Source: Korobacter sp963758505
Lineage (GTDB): Bacteria; Acidobacteriota; Terriglobia; Terriglobales; Acidobacteriaceae
Direction of reading: 5' to 3'
NCBI GenBank assembly: GCA_963758505.1
Contig: CAVWVJ010000003.1
Location: 744,001-808,000 of the forward strand
DNA length: 64,000 nt
Position 1 is the stretch's first letter. Every line of letters begins with the position of its first letter. Both the position numbers and the translations under genes were made by a program. Below the pieces are notes generated by a model. That model was not told where the DNA came from and made no database searches. It worked only from the letters and a program-made list of their open reading frames with translations. Of this stretch, positions 33,781-43,557 are shown one piece after another.

Positions 33781-35139
33781 TCGGACTCGATCAGAACAGC
33801 CGAGCCTGCGAGTGCCTCGAAACCGGACGCCACCGGGAGCCCACGCACCCAAACGATGTCGCCTCCACTCAGCACTACCGGCCACGAGAGACGCGCATCG
33901 GCGGGGATGTGATGTTGTAGAAACAGCCGCTTCAACTTCTCCGGTTGCTTGCTGCCGCAAGGCCAGTAGCGGTCTCCCGGCCTGCCAATTGCGGACGCGC
34001 AGCGGCAGCGAGAGCCGATCTTGCGCTAACAGCATCGCGGAGCTGTAGTGCGAGTCTGTCGCCTCCACCGCAGAGCTGCGAAGCGAGTGCCCGTCCGGGA
34101 GCGCAACACTTCCCGGAACTGGCAATACCAGGTCATACGGCATCACCTCTTGCAGTTCCGAAGCCTTACGAAATTCCAGAGAATTCCTGGTCGAGACCGC
34201 GCTCCAGCCGCCTTCGAATGTGTGACGCAGCCCGGGATGCGCCGCGATGTGCAGCATGCGTTCAACGTCTTCGAAACCGACGGGAATATCCACCTGATCC
34301 GCGAGCTGCACCAGGAACCGGCGACGAAGAGCCAGCGGAGCGGCCAGCAACCCGGCACGATCGATGGCAATCCCTTGCTCCACTTCGCGAACCAGCGAAT
34401 CGAACCGTACGAGCTCGCCCTTCCAGTGCTCTTCTTCGGCCCGCGCGATTTCGGCCAGGTTGGTCAGCGCCTGCCGCACTGCCGGGTTGTATTCCTGTTC
34501 GATCAGTGGCAGCAACTCGTGGCGGACGCGGTTGCGCAGGTGTTCCGGACTTCGGTTGGAAGCGTCTTCGCGCCACGGCTGATCGAGGGAGTGCAGATAC
34601 TCCTCGATGTCACTACGCCGGGTTCCGAGCAGCGGGCGAACGATGCGCGATGCCAGCTCAGGCGTGGCATCGCGAAAGGGCGGAATCGCCACCAGGCCGC
34701 GTGTACCCGTTCCGCGCAAAATGCGCAGCAGGACGGTTTCCGCCTGGTCGTCCAGGGTATGCGCGGTGGCGATCTTGTCGCAGGCGCCCGCCTCCAGCAG
34801 CCATTTGAAAAACTCGTAGCGCAGCTCGCGGGCGCTGGTTTCACGGCTGATACGGTTCTGCTTGCTGTGCCCTGGGACATCCACACGCTTCGTATGCAGC
34901 GGCAGATCGAAGCGGGCAGCCAGTTGCATCACAAACTGCTCGTCGGCATCCGCTTCCGCGCCACGCATCCCATGATGCACGTGCACCACGCTCACCACGA
35001 TTCCCAGCTCTGCCCGCAATTGCAGCAACGCCCGCAGCAGCGCCACGCTGTCCGCGCCTCCGGAGACGGCGACGGCCACGCGATCGCCGGGGCGAAAGAG
35101 CGCATGTTTGCGGATAAAGGTTTCGACCGACGCGAGCAC
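33777..35139 (-). CDS. tilS: tRNA(Ile)-lysidine synthase TilS, frameshifted near 33975
   Basis: The N-terminal PP-loop is plain: VAVAVSGGADSVALLRALL (SGGxDS at 25-30), HVHHGMRG, and HTLDDQAET. TilS adds lysine to C34 of tRNA-Ile(CAU) so that it reads AUA. The frame holds to VRNWQAG, then one base near 33973-33978 must be dropped; the rest reads DRYWPCGSKQPEKLKRLFLQ and ends VLIESD at the stop 33777-33779, the usual substrate-binding C-terminal domain (GDR-x-x-P-x-G...KLKxLF). Corrected length 453 aa. As the enzyme is essential in most bacteria, the shift is probably a sequence error. Confidence 0.9.
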
Positions 35140-35338
35140 GAGGAAATGGTACAGCCAACTTCCTCGTTTTCCTCAGCCATCCACAGAGAACCTCGGTTGT
35201 GCACAAGGGACGGTACGGTTCGACTTGCATAGCGCGCGACGCGGGGAGAGAGTAATAGGATAGAGATTCGTGAGAGGGTAGGGTCCTTGACGCCGATCCC
35301 GCAGGGATGGCGGGCTCTCCGTTCAGGATGACAAGGGA

Positions 35339-36118
35339 ATGATTGAGACCACGGTAAAGTGCGAGAGCTGCCGCGACACGGGATGGAAGACCGTCCCCAG
35401 CGAAAAGGGCCCCAAGGCGGTCCGTTGCGACTGCCAGCAGCGCGTGCGCAACGAGCGGTTGCTGCAACATGGGGCCATTCCCGAGCGCTATAAACATTGC
35501 GAGCTCTCCAACTTCGAACATGAAGGGCCCTTCCAGTCGCTTGCTCCGGCACGCCTGGCTGCCCAGCAATTCGTGGAGAAGTATCCGGTGGAACGGGCGG
35601 GCTTGCTGCTGATCGGCACCATTGGCGTTGGGAAGACGCATCTCGCCGTCGGGATCATGCGCGAGCTGATGCTCTCGAAGGGCGTGCGTTGCCTCTTTTA
35701 CGACTACCGGGAGCTGCTGAAGGAGATTCAGAATTCCTACAACAACTCGGTGCCCGTCACTGAACTGGATGTGCTGCGACCCGTCTTCAATGCCGAGGTG
35801 CTGGTTCTCGACGAGCTCGGCGCCGTGAAGCCTACCGAGTGGGTGTGGGACACGGTGAGCCACATCCTGAACACCCGCTACAACGATCGTCGCACCACGA
35901 TCATCACCACCAATTATCGCGACCTCCCGCCCGGCGGCTCCGGAAATGGCGATGAGCCTCCGCGCCGGAACAATGCCGCGGAACGCGCCGCACGCGAAGA
36001 AACTCTGGGCGACCGCGTTGGGGAACGCATGCGCTCACGGCTGCATGAGATGTGCCGCATCGTCACCGTGCAGGGGGATGACTTCCGCATCAAGTGGAAG
36101 AGCGCAAGCTGGCGATAG
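35339..36118 (+). CDS. DnaC/IstB-like AAA+ ATPase with N-terminal zinc motif
   Basis: 259 aa. The first 35 residues hold four Cys (KCESCRDTGW and VRCDCQQRV), a zinc-binding start seen in DnaC/DnaI-like helicase loaders. Walker A GTIGVGKTHLA (about 95-105), Walker B VLVLDELGA (about 159-167), sensor TTIITTNYRDLPP and an Arg finger region GERMRSRLHEMC. It would load or remodel a DNA helicase, or act like IstB, but no transposase lies beside it. It starts 200 bp from tilS, head to head. Truncated piece of a dispersed repeat (GTTCAGGATGACAAGG) sits directly before its start. Confidence 0.88.
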   Translation: MIETTVKCESCRDTGWKTVPSEKGPKAVRCDCQQRVRNERLLQHGAIPERYKHCELSNFEHEGPFQSLAPARLAAQQFVEKYPVERAGLLLIGTIGVGKTHLAVGIMRELMLSKGVRCLFYDYRELLKEIQNSYNNSVPVTELDVLRPVFNAEVLVLDELGAVKPTEWVWDTVSHILNTRYNDRRTTIITTNYRDLPPGGSGNGDEPPRRNNAAERAAREETLGDRVGERMRSRLHEMCRIVTVQGDDFRIKWKSASWR

Positions 36119-36194
36119 CGCGGATTCCCAAAGCTACAACTCTCGCATTTCCTTGCAGTAGTCTGAACCTCCCGCCCGGCGTACACTCCTTCGC

Positions 36195-36476
36195 GTGCGG
36201 TTTCCTTCCATCGAACGCTGGGCACAGGCCGGAATCGTCGTCCTGTTCGTCATCGTCATCCGCAGCCTGGGCGAATATTTCCGCCTGGAACGTGCCTACG
36301 GATATGCGCTGCCGCGTTACATCCTGAATGAATATGTCGGCGGAGCGCTGATCGCTGTCGTCGCGACGACGATCTGCGTGATCTTTTACTTCGTACATCG
36401 CTACCGCAGCGTGGTAGTGCTGGTTGTGCTCACGATTTTCGCCCTGTTGTTCTACAAGATTCGCTACATCCCCTGA
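36195..36476 (+). CDS. Small membrane protein of unknown function
   Basis: 93 aa, GTG start at 36195 with TACACT seven bases upstream and no Shine-Dalgarno site. Three hydrophobic segments: AQAGIVVLFVIVIRSLGEYF, YVGGALIAVVATTICVIFYFV and SVVVLVVLTIFALLFYKI. The pattern resembles phosphate-starvation-like PsiE or small acidobacterial membrane proteins; no motif decides it. It lies between the DnaC-like and UvrC-like genes on the same strand, each with its own short upstream gap. Confidence 0.7.
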   Translation: MRFPSIERWAQAGIVVLFVIVIRSLGEYFRLERAYGYALPRYILNEYVGGALIAVVATTICVIFYFVHRYRSVVVLVVLTIFALLFYKIRYIP

Positions 36477-36509
36477 CGCGCCCGCCTGCCCTTCGCGTAA
36501 ACTTCAAGC

Positions 36510-37751
36510 GTGCTGAGGCAGCTTCTTCCCTTCGATCCTGCACAGGACGCGGAGTTCTTCGCCGCGGTGCCCGCCCGGCCCGCTGTCTTCCTGTTGCGCG
36601 GGGCGGAGGGCTCCGAGCCGTATGTCAGCAAGACCTCCAACCTCCGCCGCCGCATGTTGCGCCTCCTCAGCGCTCCGAAAGAGCAAACCAAGCGGCTCAA
36701 CCTGCGCGATCGCGTCCTCTCGCTGGAATACTCCGCGGTGGCGTCGGATTTCGAAGCAGGATTCTGTCTCTATCGCACCCTGCGTGAGGTATTTCCTTCC
36801 AACTATTCGGACCGCCTCAAGCTCCGTTTCGCCCCGCTGTTGCGCCTCATCCTCGAAAACGAATATCCGCGGGTCGCCGTGACCACCCGTATCCAGAGTC
36901 TGAAATCGAACTCTGCCTATTACGGGCCGTTCGTCTCGCGCGTCGCCGCGGAGAAATTTGCCAACGATGCGCTGGACTTCTTTTTATTGCGCCGCTGCAC
37001 CGACGACCTTCATCCCGATCCTGCCTTTCCCGGCTGCATCTATTCCGAGATGAAGATGTGCCTGGCGCCCTGCTTCAAAGGCTGTACCGACGAACGCTAT
37101 GTTGAGGAAACAGCTCGCGTCCGCGAGTTTTTCGAAAGCGGAGGCCGCTCCTTGTTGCGGCAACTGGAAACCGAGCGCGGCGCGGCATCCGAGTCGCTGG
37201 AGTTCGAACGGGCGGCGGAACTGCACACGAAGATCGAAAAAGTGAAAGCGGTAGTCCAGCAGGGCTCGGAGCTGGCGCGCAACATCGCGCGCATCGACGG
37301 CGTGCTGGTGCAACCCTCGCGAGAACCGGAGTCGGTGGCGCTCTTCAAGATCAGCGGCGGGATGATCTCCGACCCGATCGCCTTCAACGTCACGCCTCGT
37401 CTCCAGGTCGGGCAGGTCAAGACTCCGCAGAGCATGGAGGCCCGCCTGCACGAGGCGCTCTCCACCGCGGAGGGAGCGAAGCCCTCCTCCGCCTACGAGT
37501 GGATGGAACACCTGGCGCTGCTGAAGCGGTGGTACTATCGCACCCGGAAAACGGGCGAGATCTTTCTCGTGGACGAAGCCGGCGAGTTGCCCTACCGTCG
37601 GCTGGTACGCGGCGTTTCGCGCGTCTACAAGGGTGAGTCGCCGCAAGGCGATCTCCACGAAACGGCGGGCGAGTACTGGCGGTTCCGCGCGCTCGAGGGC
37701 GGCGTGCCCGATCGTCCTTCGGAAGAGCGTGGCGGACTTCCCGAAAAGTGA
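36510..37751 (+). CDS. UvrC-like protein without endonuclease and HhH domains
   Basis: 413 aa, GTG start at 36510. The N-terminus resembles a GIY-YIG fold (AVFLLRGAEGSEPYVSKTSNL then RRRM...LL), though the GIY and YIG residues are changed. Next come the UvrC-type Cys block GCIYSEMKMCLAPCFKGC and a UVR motif FERAAELHTKIEKV near 230-245, the helix that contacts UvrB. The RNase H-like nuclease and helix-hairpin-helix parts of full UvrC (about 600 aa) are missing. It may be a Cho-like or regulatory paralogue in nucleotide excision repair. Full-length UvrC would be elsewhere. Confidence 0.8.
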   Translation: MLRQLLPFDPAQDAEFFAAVPARPAVFLLRGAEGSEPYVSKTSNLRRRMLRLLSAPKEQTKRLNLRDRVLSLEYSAVASDFEAGFCLYRTLREVFPSNYSDRLKLRFAPLLRLILENEYPRVAVTTRIQSLKSNSAYYGPFVSRVAAEKFANDALDFFLLRRCTDDLHPDPAFPGCIYSEMKMCLAPCFKGCTDERYVEETARVREFFESGGRSLLRQLETERGAASESLEFERAAELHTKIEKVKAVVQQGSELARNIARIDGVLVQPSREPESVALFKISGGMISDPIAFNVTPRLQVGQVKTPQSMEARLHEALSTAEGAKPSSAYEWMEHLALLKRWYYRTRKTGEIFLVDEAGELPYRRLVRGVSRVYKGESPQGDLHETAGEYWRFRALEGGVPDRPSEERGGLPEK

Positions 37752-37829
37752 CGCATTGCCGTCGTTCAACGCCGTTTCCCTGATTCCCACTGACGAATTA
37801 GACTAGCCGTTCACTTCGGAGAACCGTAC

Positions 37830-40109
37830 TTGAAGATCGCCAGCTTCGTCCCTGTTCTACTGTTCACCCTGGTTGCCTCGTTATTGTCCGCGGCATTGGC
37901 CGAAGCCCAGGAAGCCCCGAAGACCAAAGAGCTGACCATCGAATCGATCTACGCCGAAGGCGGCATCACCGGACGTCCACCTGAATCGGTGCAGTGGAGT
38001 CCCGACGGCACCAAGGTTTCTTTCGTGCAGCGCGATGATTCCGGCGATCACGGCGCAATCTATTACGTGGATGTAACGTCAGGCGCGAAGCCGGCGGTCC
38101 TTGTCGCGCAGGAGCGTCTTTCCGAGATGCAGCCGCCCACGAGCAACAAGTCGGATGACCGCGCCAAGGACAATCGCGAACGCTATTCCGTGGCTGCCTA
38201 TCACTGGTCTCCGGACTCGCAGCACATTCTCTTCGACGCCTCCGGCAGCCTGTGGCTCTACAGCCTCGAGAGCCACACCTCGGTCATGGTTGCCTACGCG
38301 CACGGCGGCGTCCGCGATCCCAAGTTCAGCCCCAAGGGCGACCGCCTCTCCTACGTGCAGGATCACAACCTGATGGTGACGGCTCTGCAGGGAAAGCCTA
38401 AGGCGCTGACCAAGAGCGAGCCGGATTCCCAGATTCTGAATGGCGAAGTGGATTGGGTGTATTCGGAAGAACTCGACGTGCGCAGCAATTACTTCTGGTC
38501 CCCCGACGGAAAGCAGATCGCCTACCTGCAAATGGATGAAAGGTCGGTGCCCACGTATCCCATCACCGACTACATGCCGACCCATCCCACCGTGGACGAA
38601 GAGAAATATCCGAAAGCAGGCGATCCGAATCCGCAGGTCCAGCTCGGGGTGGTGAACTCCGATGGCGGCAGAACAAAATGGGTGAATCTGGTGAACACCG
38701 AGGATGCGTATATCCCGCGCTTCGGTTGGGTACGCGACGGATTGCTCTATGCGTTCGTATTGAACCGCGCGCAGAACAAGCTCGACCTCTATTTCATCGA
38801 ACCGAACACCGGCCGCTCGCAGATCGTGCTCACCGAGACCAGCGATGCATGGGTGGAGATCAACGACAAGTTCCGCTTCATCGACAACGGCCAGCGCTTG
38901 TTGTGGACCAGTTGGCGCGACGGGCACACCCACATCTATCTCTACTCCCTCGACAAATTCAAGCCCATGTCTCCGCTGAAGCTCGAGCGCCAGCTCACCA
39001 AGGGGGACTGGGACGTGCTCTCGATCGATACCGTCGATGAGAAAAAAGGGCTCGTCTACTTCAGCTCGACGCAGGAAGACCAGCGGCAGCGGCAGCTCTA
39101 CTCGATCAAGATCGCTGGCGGCGACATCGAGCGCGTCTCCAAGGACCACGGGGTTCACACCGCGGACTACGCGCCCTCCGCCAATTCCTACATCGACAAT
39201 TATTCGAACCTGACCACGCCGCCCTCCCTCTCCGTGTGCGGGTTGGACGGCAAGTGCAACGCCTTCTGGAGCGCCCGCGAGGTGAAGGAGTACGCCTTAC
39301 TGGTGCCGCAGTTCGTTGATGTCAAGGCCGAGGACGGCACCATCCTGCACGGCGTTCTGCTGCTGCCCACCGAAGGCCCAGCGGTCATCAAAGGGAAGAT
39401 CCCGCTCATCAACAATCCTTACGGCGGGCCAGGCGTTCAGACGATTTGGGACTCCTGGAAGACGGTGGATCTTTTCGATCAGTACATGGCGAAGCGCGGC
39501 TACGCAATCCTCAAGGTCGATAACCGCGGCATGGCGGACCGGGGAGAGAAGTTTGCCGCCGCCATCCAGCACCATATGTGCGAACTGCCCCTGCAGGATC
39601 AACTCGCCGCCGTCGACCAGGTGCTGCAACAGTTTCCGCAACTCGATCGCCACCGCTTGGGCTGGTGGGGCTGGAGCTACGGCGGGACGATGACCGCCTG
39701 GGCGCTGGAGCACTCCGACCTCTTCAAAGTCGGCGTCAGCGTGGCGCCCGTGACCGACTGGCACAACTATGACTCGGTTTATACCGAACGCTACATGGGC
39801 CTCCCCAAGGACCATGCGGCCGATTACGAACGGACCTCGGTGGTGGCGAACGCCAAGGTGCTGCACGGCAGGCTGCTGCTCGTCCATGGCACCAGTGACG
39901 ACAATGTCCACATGCAGAACAGCATGCAGTTGATGAACGCCCTCATCAATAACGAGATTCCTTTCGACGTGCAGATTTACCCCCGCAAGACGCACGCTAT
40001 CTCGGGCACGAAAGCCCGCGTGCATTTGTTTCATCGCATTCAAAAGCAGTTCGATGACGCACTTATCCCGCCCTCCAACGACCCTTCCAATCTAAGAAGC
40101 GGTCGATGA
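37830..40109 (+). CDS. Exported dipeptidyl-peptidase IV-type serine peptidase (S9B)
   Basis: 759 aa, TTG start at 37830 with GGAG nine bases upstream. Signal peptide VLLFTLVASLLSAALAEAQ. An eight-bladed propeller spans residues about 50-490 (SVQWSPDGTKVSFV, YHWSPDSQHILF, FWSPDGKQIAYLQ), with the Glu pair that holds the substrate amino group in VDWVYSEELDVR. The alpha/beta hydrolase part has Ser616 in GWWGWSYGG, Asp690 region in HGTSDDN and His722 in PRKTHAI. It should cut dipeptides with penultimate Pro or Ala in the periplasm. Stop overlaps the next start by 4 bp. Confidence 0.95.
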   Translation: MKIASFVPVLLFTLVASLLSAALAEAQEAPKTKELTIESIYAEGGITGRPPESVQWSPDGTKVSFVQRDDSGDHGAIYYVDVTSGAKPAVLVAQERLSEMQPPTSNKSDDRAKDNRERYSVAAYHWSPDSQHILFDASGSLWLYSLESHTSVMVAYAHGGVRDPKFSPKGDRLSYVQDHNLMVTALQGKPKALTKSEPDSQILNGEVDWVYSEELDVRSNYFWSPDGKQIAYLQMDERSVPTYPITDYMPTHPTVDEEKYPKAGDPNPQVQLGVVNSDGGRTKWVNLVNTEDAYIPRFGWVRDGLLYAFVLNRAQNKLDLYFIEPNTGRSQIVLTETSDAWVEINDKFRFIDNGQRLLWTSWRDGHTHIYLYSLDKFKPMSPLKLERQLTKGDWDVLSIDTVDEKKGLVYFSSTQEDQRQRQLYSIKIAGGDIERVSKDHGVHTADYAPSANSYIDNYSNLTTPPSLSVCGLDGKCNAFWSAREVKEYALLVPQFVDVKAEDGTILHGVLLLPTEGPAVIKGKIPLINNPYGGPGVQTIWDSWKTVDLFDQYMAKRGYAILKVDNRGMADRGEKFAAAIQHHMCELPLQDQLAAVDQVLQQFPQLDRHRLGWWGWSYGGTMTAWALEHSDLFKVGVSVAPVTDWHNYDSVYTERYMGLPKDHAADYERTSVVANAKVLHGRLLLVHGTSDDNVHMQNSMQLMNALINNEIPFDVQIYPRKTHAISGTKARVHLFHRIQKQFDDALIPPSNDPSNLRSGR

Positions 40110-41003
40110 ACGTTTTTGTCACTGGCGCGAGCGGGCTCATCGGGAAAGCATTGAGCGAACGCCTGCGCGCGGAAGGGCACCGCGTGACCCCAATGGTGCG
40201 CGGCACGCCGAAGCCGGGAGAAGTGCAGTGGAATCCCGGCGCGCGGCTTGATCCTGCGATCTTTGCCAATGCCGATGCGGTCGTCCACCTGGCGGGGAAG
40301 AATGTTGCGACGCGCTGGACCTCCAGGACCAAGCAGGAACTCTTCTCCAGTCGCGTTGCTGGAACGAAAACCATCAGCGATGCGGTGGCCGAAAGCTTTC
40401 GAAGCAGCGGACGACCTACCGTTCTCGTCTCCGCGTCGGCGATCGGCTATTACGGCGACCGCGGCGCGGAAGTCGCTCACCGAGGCGAGTGCACCGGGCA
40501 CGGGCTTCTTGACGGAGATTTGTGTGGCCTGGGAGGCGGCCGCCCAGGGCGCCGAAGATGCCGGCGTGCGCGTAGTACATCCGCGGATTGGCGTGGTCCT
40601 GAGCGACGAAGGGGGCGCGCTCGCCAAAATGCTGCCAATCTTTCAGTTCGGCGGAGGGGGCAAGCTGGGTGACGGTCGCCAGTGGTGGAGCTGGATCGCC
40701 ATCGAGGATGTCGTCGGCGCCATCGTCTTCGCTCTGCTGAATCCGCAGGTACGCGGCCCGCTCAATCTGACCGCGCCCAATCCCGTCACCAACGCCCAGT
40801 TCACCGCCGCTTTGGGAGAGGTGTTGCATCGGCCAACGATGTTCCCGGTGCCGAAATTCGCACTGCGCCTCGTCCTCGGCTCCGAGGCCGCCAACGAAAC
40901 CGCTCTTGGTTCGGTGCGCGCGCTGCCCAGTCGGTTACTTGAGTACGGGTACCAGTTTGGCTATGCAGATTTGCGCGAAGCGTTGCACAATGTCCTGAGC
41001 TGA
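40106..41003 (+). CDS. TIGR01777-family NAD(P)-binding epimerase, frameshifted near 40473
   Basis: Begins MNVFVTGASGLIGKALSERL (Rossmann TGAsGLIG), then VVHLAGKNVATRWT and LVSASAIGYYGDRGAEV in the first frame. One base near 40471-40476 must be removed for the reading to continue LTEASAPGTGFLTEICVAWE and LPIFQFGGGGKLGDGRQWWSW, ending ALHNVLS. Corrected length 298 aa, the family norm. GDGRQWWSWI and NLTAPNPVTNAQF are diagnostic of this group, which includes YfcH. The substrate is unknown. The start overlaps the peptidase stop (ATGA). Confidence 0.88.
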
Positions 41004-41017
41004 TCCCTGGAGTCCTG

Positions 41018-41380
41018 ATGAGACGCAAGCTTGTGCTGCTTACTTCGTTGTTTTTCCTGCTCACCTTCGCCTCCCTGGCATTTGCCCAGGAAGAAGAACT
41101 CGCGGTTCACATCAACGAGTTGCGCGTGCCGCAGATGGTCGGCGTGGTGCAGAACCACCGCGGCGAACCGGTTGCCGGGGTAAGAGTCGAGATCTTCCGC
41201 CGCGAAGATGGTCACGTGATGGGCGACGTCAAGACCGACGAGCACGGCCGCTTCGCCTTTCCCAATCTCAGGAACGCGCGCTACAACATCAAGGTGCACC
41301 ACAACGGCATTGCCGACTTCTACCACGTGAAGGTGACGCAGGAGAAAGCGTCGCCCGAGCTGGTGCTGAAATATAAATAG
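41018..41380 (+). CDS. Exported carboxypeptidase regulatory-like (CarboxypepD_reg) protein
   Basis: 120 aa. Signal peptide LVLLTSLFFLLTFASLAFAQ. The mature part is one Ig-like/prealbumin-type repeat: MVGVVQNHRGEPVAGVRVEI, DVKTDEHGRFAFPNLRNARY and NIKVHHNGIADF, i.e. the G-x-V-x-D-x-x-G-x-P-x-x-G and TDxxGxF pattern. One of two tandem paralogues (next at 41383, 2 bp downstream), probably co-transcribed with the epimerase 14 bp upstream. Likely an envelope protein; no catalytic residues. Confidence 0.82.
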   Translation: MRRKLVLLTSLFFLLTFASLAFAQEEELAVHINELRVPQMVGVVQNHRGEPVAGVRVEIFRREDGHVMGDVKTDEHGRFAFPNLRNARYNIKVHHNGIADFYHVKVTQEKASPELVLKYK

Positions 41381-41382
41381 CC

Positions 41383-41757
41383 ATGCGGACGCTACTTCGA
41401 GCTGCGCTGCCGATCGTTGTATTCTTCGCGGGGATCTGCGCGGCGCAGGAGGTGAAGATCACCCTCGATCGCCCTATCCGCCACATTGCTGGGGTGGTGC
41501 AGAACGAGAAAGGCGAGCCGGTGCCGAATATCGATGTGGAAGTCTTCGGCGGCCAAAGCCTGATCGGCGCAACCAAGACCGACAGCCATGGCAAGTTCTC
41601 TGCCGACAAGTTCGAGCCCGGCGAGTACGAGGTGTGGTTCACCTACAAGCCCCACCCGGTCTTTCACGATATGGAGTACAAGCTGAAGATCGATCCGAAA
41701 GGTTCGAAGGAGCCTTGGGTCGTCGTGTTGAGACCTCTATCCGCGCCCAGCGAATAG
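41383..41757 (+). CDS. Exported carboxypeptidase regulatory-like protein, tandem paralogue
   Basis: 124 aa. Signal peptide AALPIVVFFAGICAAQ. The single domain has IAGVVQNEKGEPVPNIDVEV and TKTDSHGKFSADKFEPGEYE, clearly related to the gene just upstream, followed by KIDPKGSKEPWVVVLRPL. The gene pair arose by duplication and then diverged. It starts 2 bp after the previous stop, so translation is coupled. A dispersed repeat follows at 41794. Confidence 0.82.
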   Translation: MRTLLRAALPIVVFFAGICAAQEVKITLDRPIRHIAGVVQNEKGEPVPNIDVEVFGGQSLIGATKTDSHGKFSADKFEPGEYEVWFTYKPHPVFHDMEYKLKIDPKGSKEPWVVVLRPLSAPSE

Positions 41758-41793
41758 ACGCGTGAGCTCAAGACGTTGCCTGGGACTACGATG

Positions 41794-41848
41794 CTCTCTC
41801 TTGTTGTCATCCTGAGGAGCGCGAAGCGCGACGTGAGGATCTGCTGTT
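41794..41848. repeat. Dispersed repeat touching the gltX stop codon
   Basis: CTCTCTCTTGTTGTCATCC...CTGCTGTT. The GCGCGAAGCGC centre folds into a hairpin. The CTGCTGTT end is directly next to the gltX stop codon at 41849-41851, in the same orientation as the copies near 3914 and 24427. Confidence 0.75.
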
Positions 41849-43406
41849 CTACTTCCGCAACTCCGCAAACTCCGCCACGCGCTCTTTCACGCTTTTCACG
41901 TGCACCGGGAGCGCGAGCGCGCTGCCTTCCTCGATCAGTGGGATCAGCTTGTCGAACTCCGGTCCGGAATGCGTTCCGGTTAATGCGATGCGAACGGGGT
42001 GGAACAGCTCTTTCCCCTTCACTCCGGTCTCCGTCTTCACCTCGTTCACAATCGCCTTGAAGCGCTCGGCGGTCAGTGGACCGGCCTCTTTCTCAATGCG
42101 CCCGGCGAAGGCCGCGAGAACATCCGCGGTTTTGGCGGAGTGCAGCACCTCGGCGTTGTCCGGGTTCGCCATCGCCTCTTTGGCGTCGTAGTCGAAGATC
42201 ACCTTGGCGCGCTCCGGCAGCTCATCGAGTTTGTTCACCGACGGAACCAGCAGTGCCGTGACCTTCCCCAGCCACTCATCGACTTCCTTCGACGCGCCCC
42301 ACGCCATCACATGTTTCGGCTCGATCTTCGGAATGGCGTGGCGGTGCGCAATCCTATCGATCATCATGCGGTCCCAATAGGATCGCGCCAGCTTCGCAAT
42401 GCGATAGCGGCGGACTCTCCTTGATGGAGTGCCGGTTCAGCCAGTACAGCTTTTCGAAATCGAAAATCGCCGGCGAAGGCGTCACCCGCCGCAGGTCGAA
42501 CTCCTTCACGAGTTCTTCGGGCTTGAAGATTTCGCGCGTTCCCCCGGTCGGAGCCCAGCCGAGCAGCGCGATGTAGTTCACCAGCGCCTCGGGAAGCACC
42601 CCCATCTCGCGGAAGCTGGCAATCGAGGTCGCTCCATGCCGCTTCGAGAGCCGTTCGCGATCAGGGCCCAGAATGGTGGACAAGTGCGCGAACTCCGGCA
42701 CCGGCCAGCCCAGCGCTTCGTACAACGCCACCTGCTTCGGCGTGTTCGACAAGTGGTCGTCGCCGCGGATGACGTGGGTAATCTGCATCTCCGCGTCATC
42801 CACCACCACGACATAGTTATAGACCGGTACCCCGGATGAACGCAGGATGATCGGATCGCTCACCACTTCGTTCGAAAACTCGACGTCCCCGTGCACGATG
42901 TCGTGAAAGCGTATCGGCCGCTCGGGAATGCGCAAGCGGATCGCAGCATCCTCGCCGGCATCCTTGCGCCGCTTCGCCTCCGCCGGATCGATGGCGCGGC
43001 AGGTCCCCGGATAAATCGGCGGCCGATGCTCTTTGAGGGCCTGCTCGCGATAGGCGTCGAGATCTGTCTGCTTGCAGAAGCAGTAATACGCCTTGCCTTC
43101 GGCCACGAGCCGCTCCGCGTGCTCGCGATACACATCGATCTTGTCCGATTGACGATAGGGAGGGAACGGTCCGCCGACATCCGGCCCTTCGTCCCAATCG
43201 ATGCCCATCCACTTCAGGTCATCGAGCAACTGCTGTTCGTAGCGCGCCTCGCTGCGTTCCAGGTCGGTGTCTTCAATGCGCAGGATCATGGTCCCGCCCT
43301 GCTGGCGCGCAAACAGCCAGTTGAACAGCGCCGTCCGCGCATTGCCCACGTGCAACTGCCCCGTAGGCGACGGCGCAAAGCGCGCGCGAACTTTCTTGTC
43401 AGACAT
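41849..43406 (-). CDS. gltX: Glutamyl-tRNA synthetase GltX, frameshifted near 42410
   Basis: Start ATG at 43404-43406 (MSDKKVRARFAPSPTG). Class I marks: FAPSPTGQLHVGNARTALFN with the HVGN form of HIGH, RIEDTDLERS, RGDDHLSNTPKQV and LSKRHGATS (KMSKS form LSKRH). The frame runs to NRHSIKESPP, then one extra base near 42408-42416 must be skipped; the rest reads YRIAKLARSYWDRMMIDR and continues to VAEFAELRK at 41849. Corrected 518 aa fits the family. It charges tRNA-Glu (and possibly tRNA-Gln). Essential, so the shift is almost surely a sequence error. Confidence 0.93.
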
Positions 43407-43415
43407 AAACTTCAA

Positions 43416-43548
43416 TTTAACCACAGAGGACACGGAGGAACACGGAGGTGAGCTGTGAGATTTACACTCGTGACGAGTTTTCCCATATCGAAAGCCATCG
43501 ATCTAAGATGCAAATGCCCCCAACTCCTCTGCGCCCTCTGTGGTTAAA
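43416..43548. repeat. Small inverted-repeat element (MITE-like), 133 bp
   Basis: TTTAACCACAGAGG (43416-43429) and CCTCTGTGGTTAAA (43535-43548) are perfect 14-bp terminal inverted repeats. The left end continues ACACGGAGGAACACGGAGG, a sequence widely scattered in bacterial genomes (it gives the NHRGHGG shadow peptides). It fills the gap between gltX and the DUF971 gene, and no ORF lies inside. Confidence 0.75.
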
Positions 43549-43557
43549 TGAAAGTAC

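Noticed and set aside
35160..35210. ATCCACAG and TTGTGCACAA before the DnaC-like gene as a replication origin
   Set aside because: Only two loose DnaA-box-like words, no AT-rich unwinding region, no dnaA or dnaN nearby.
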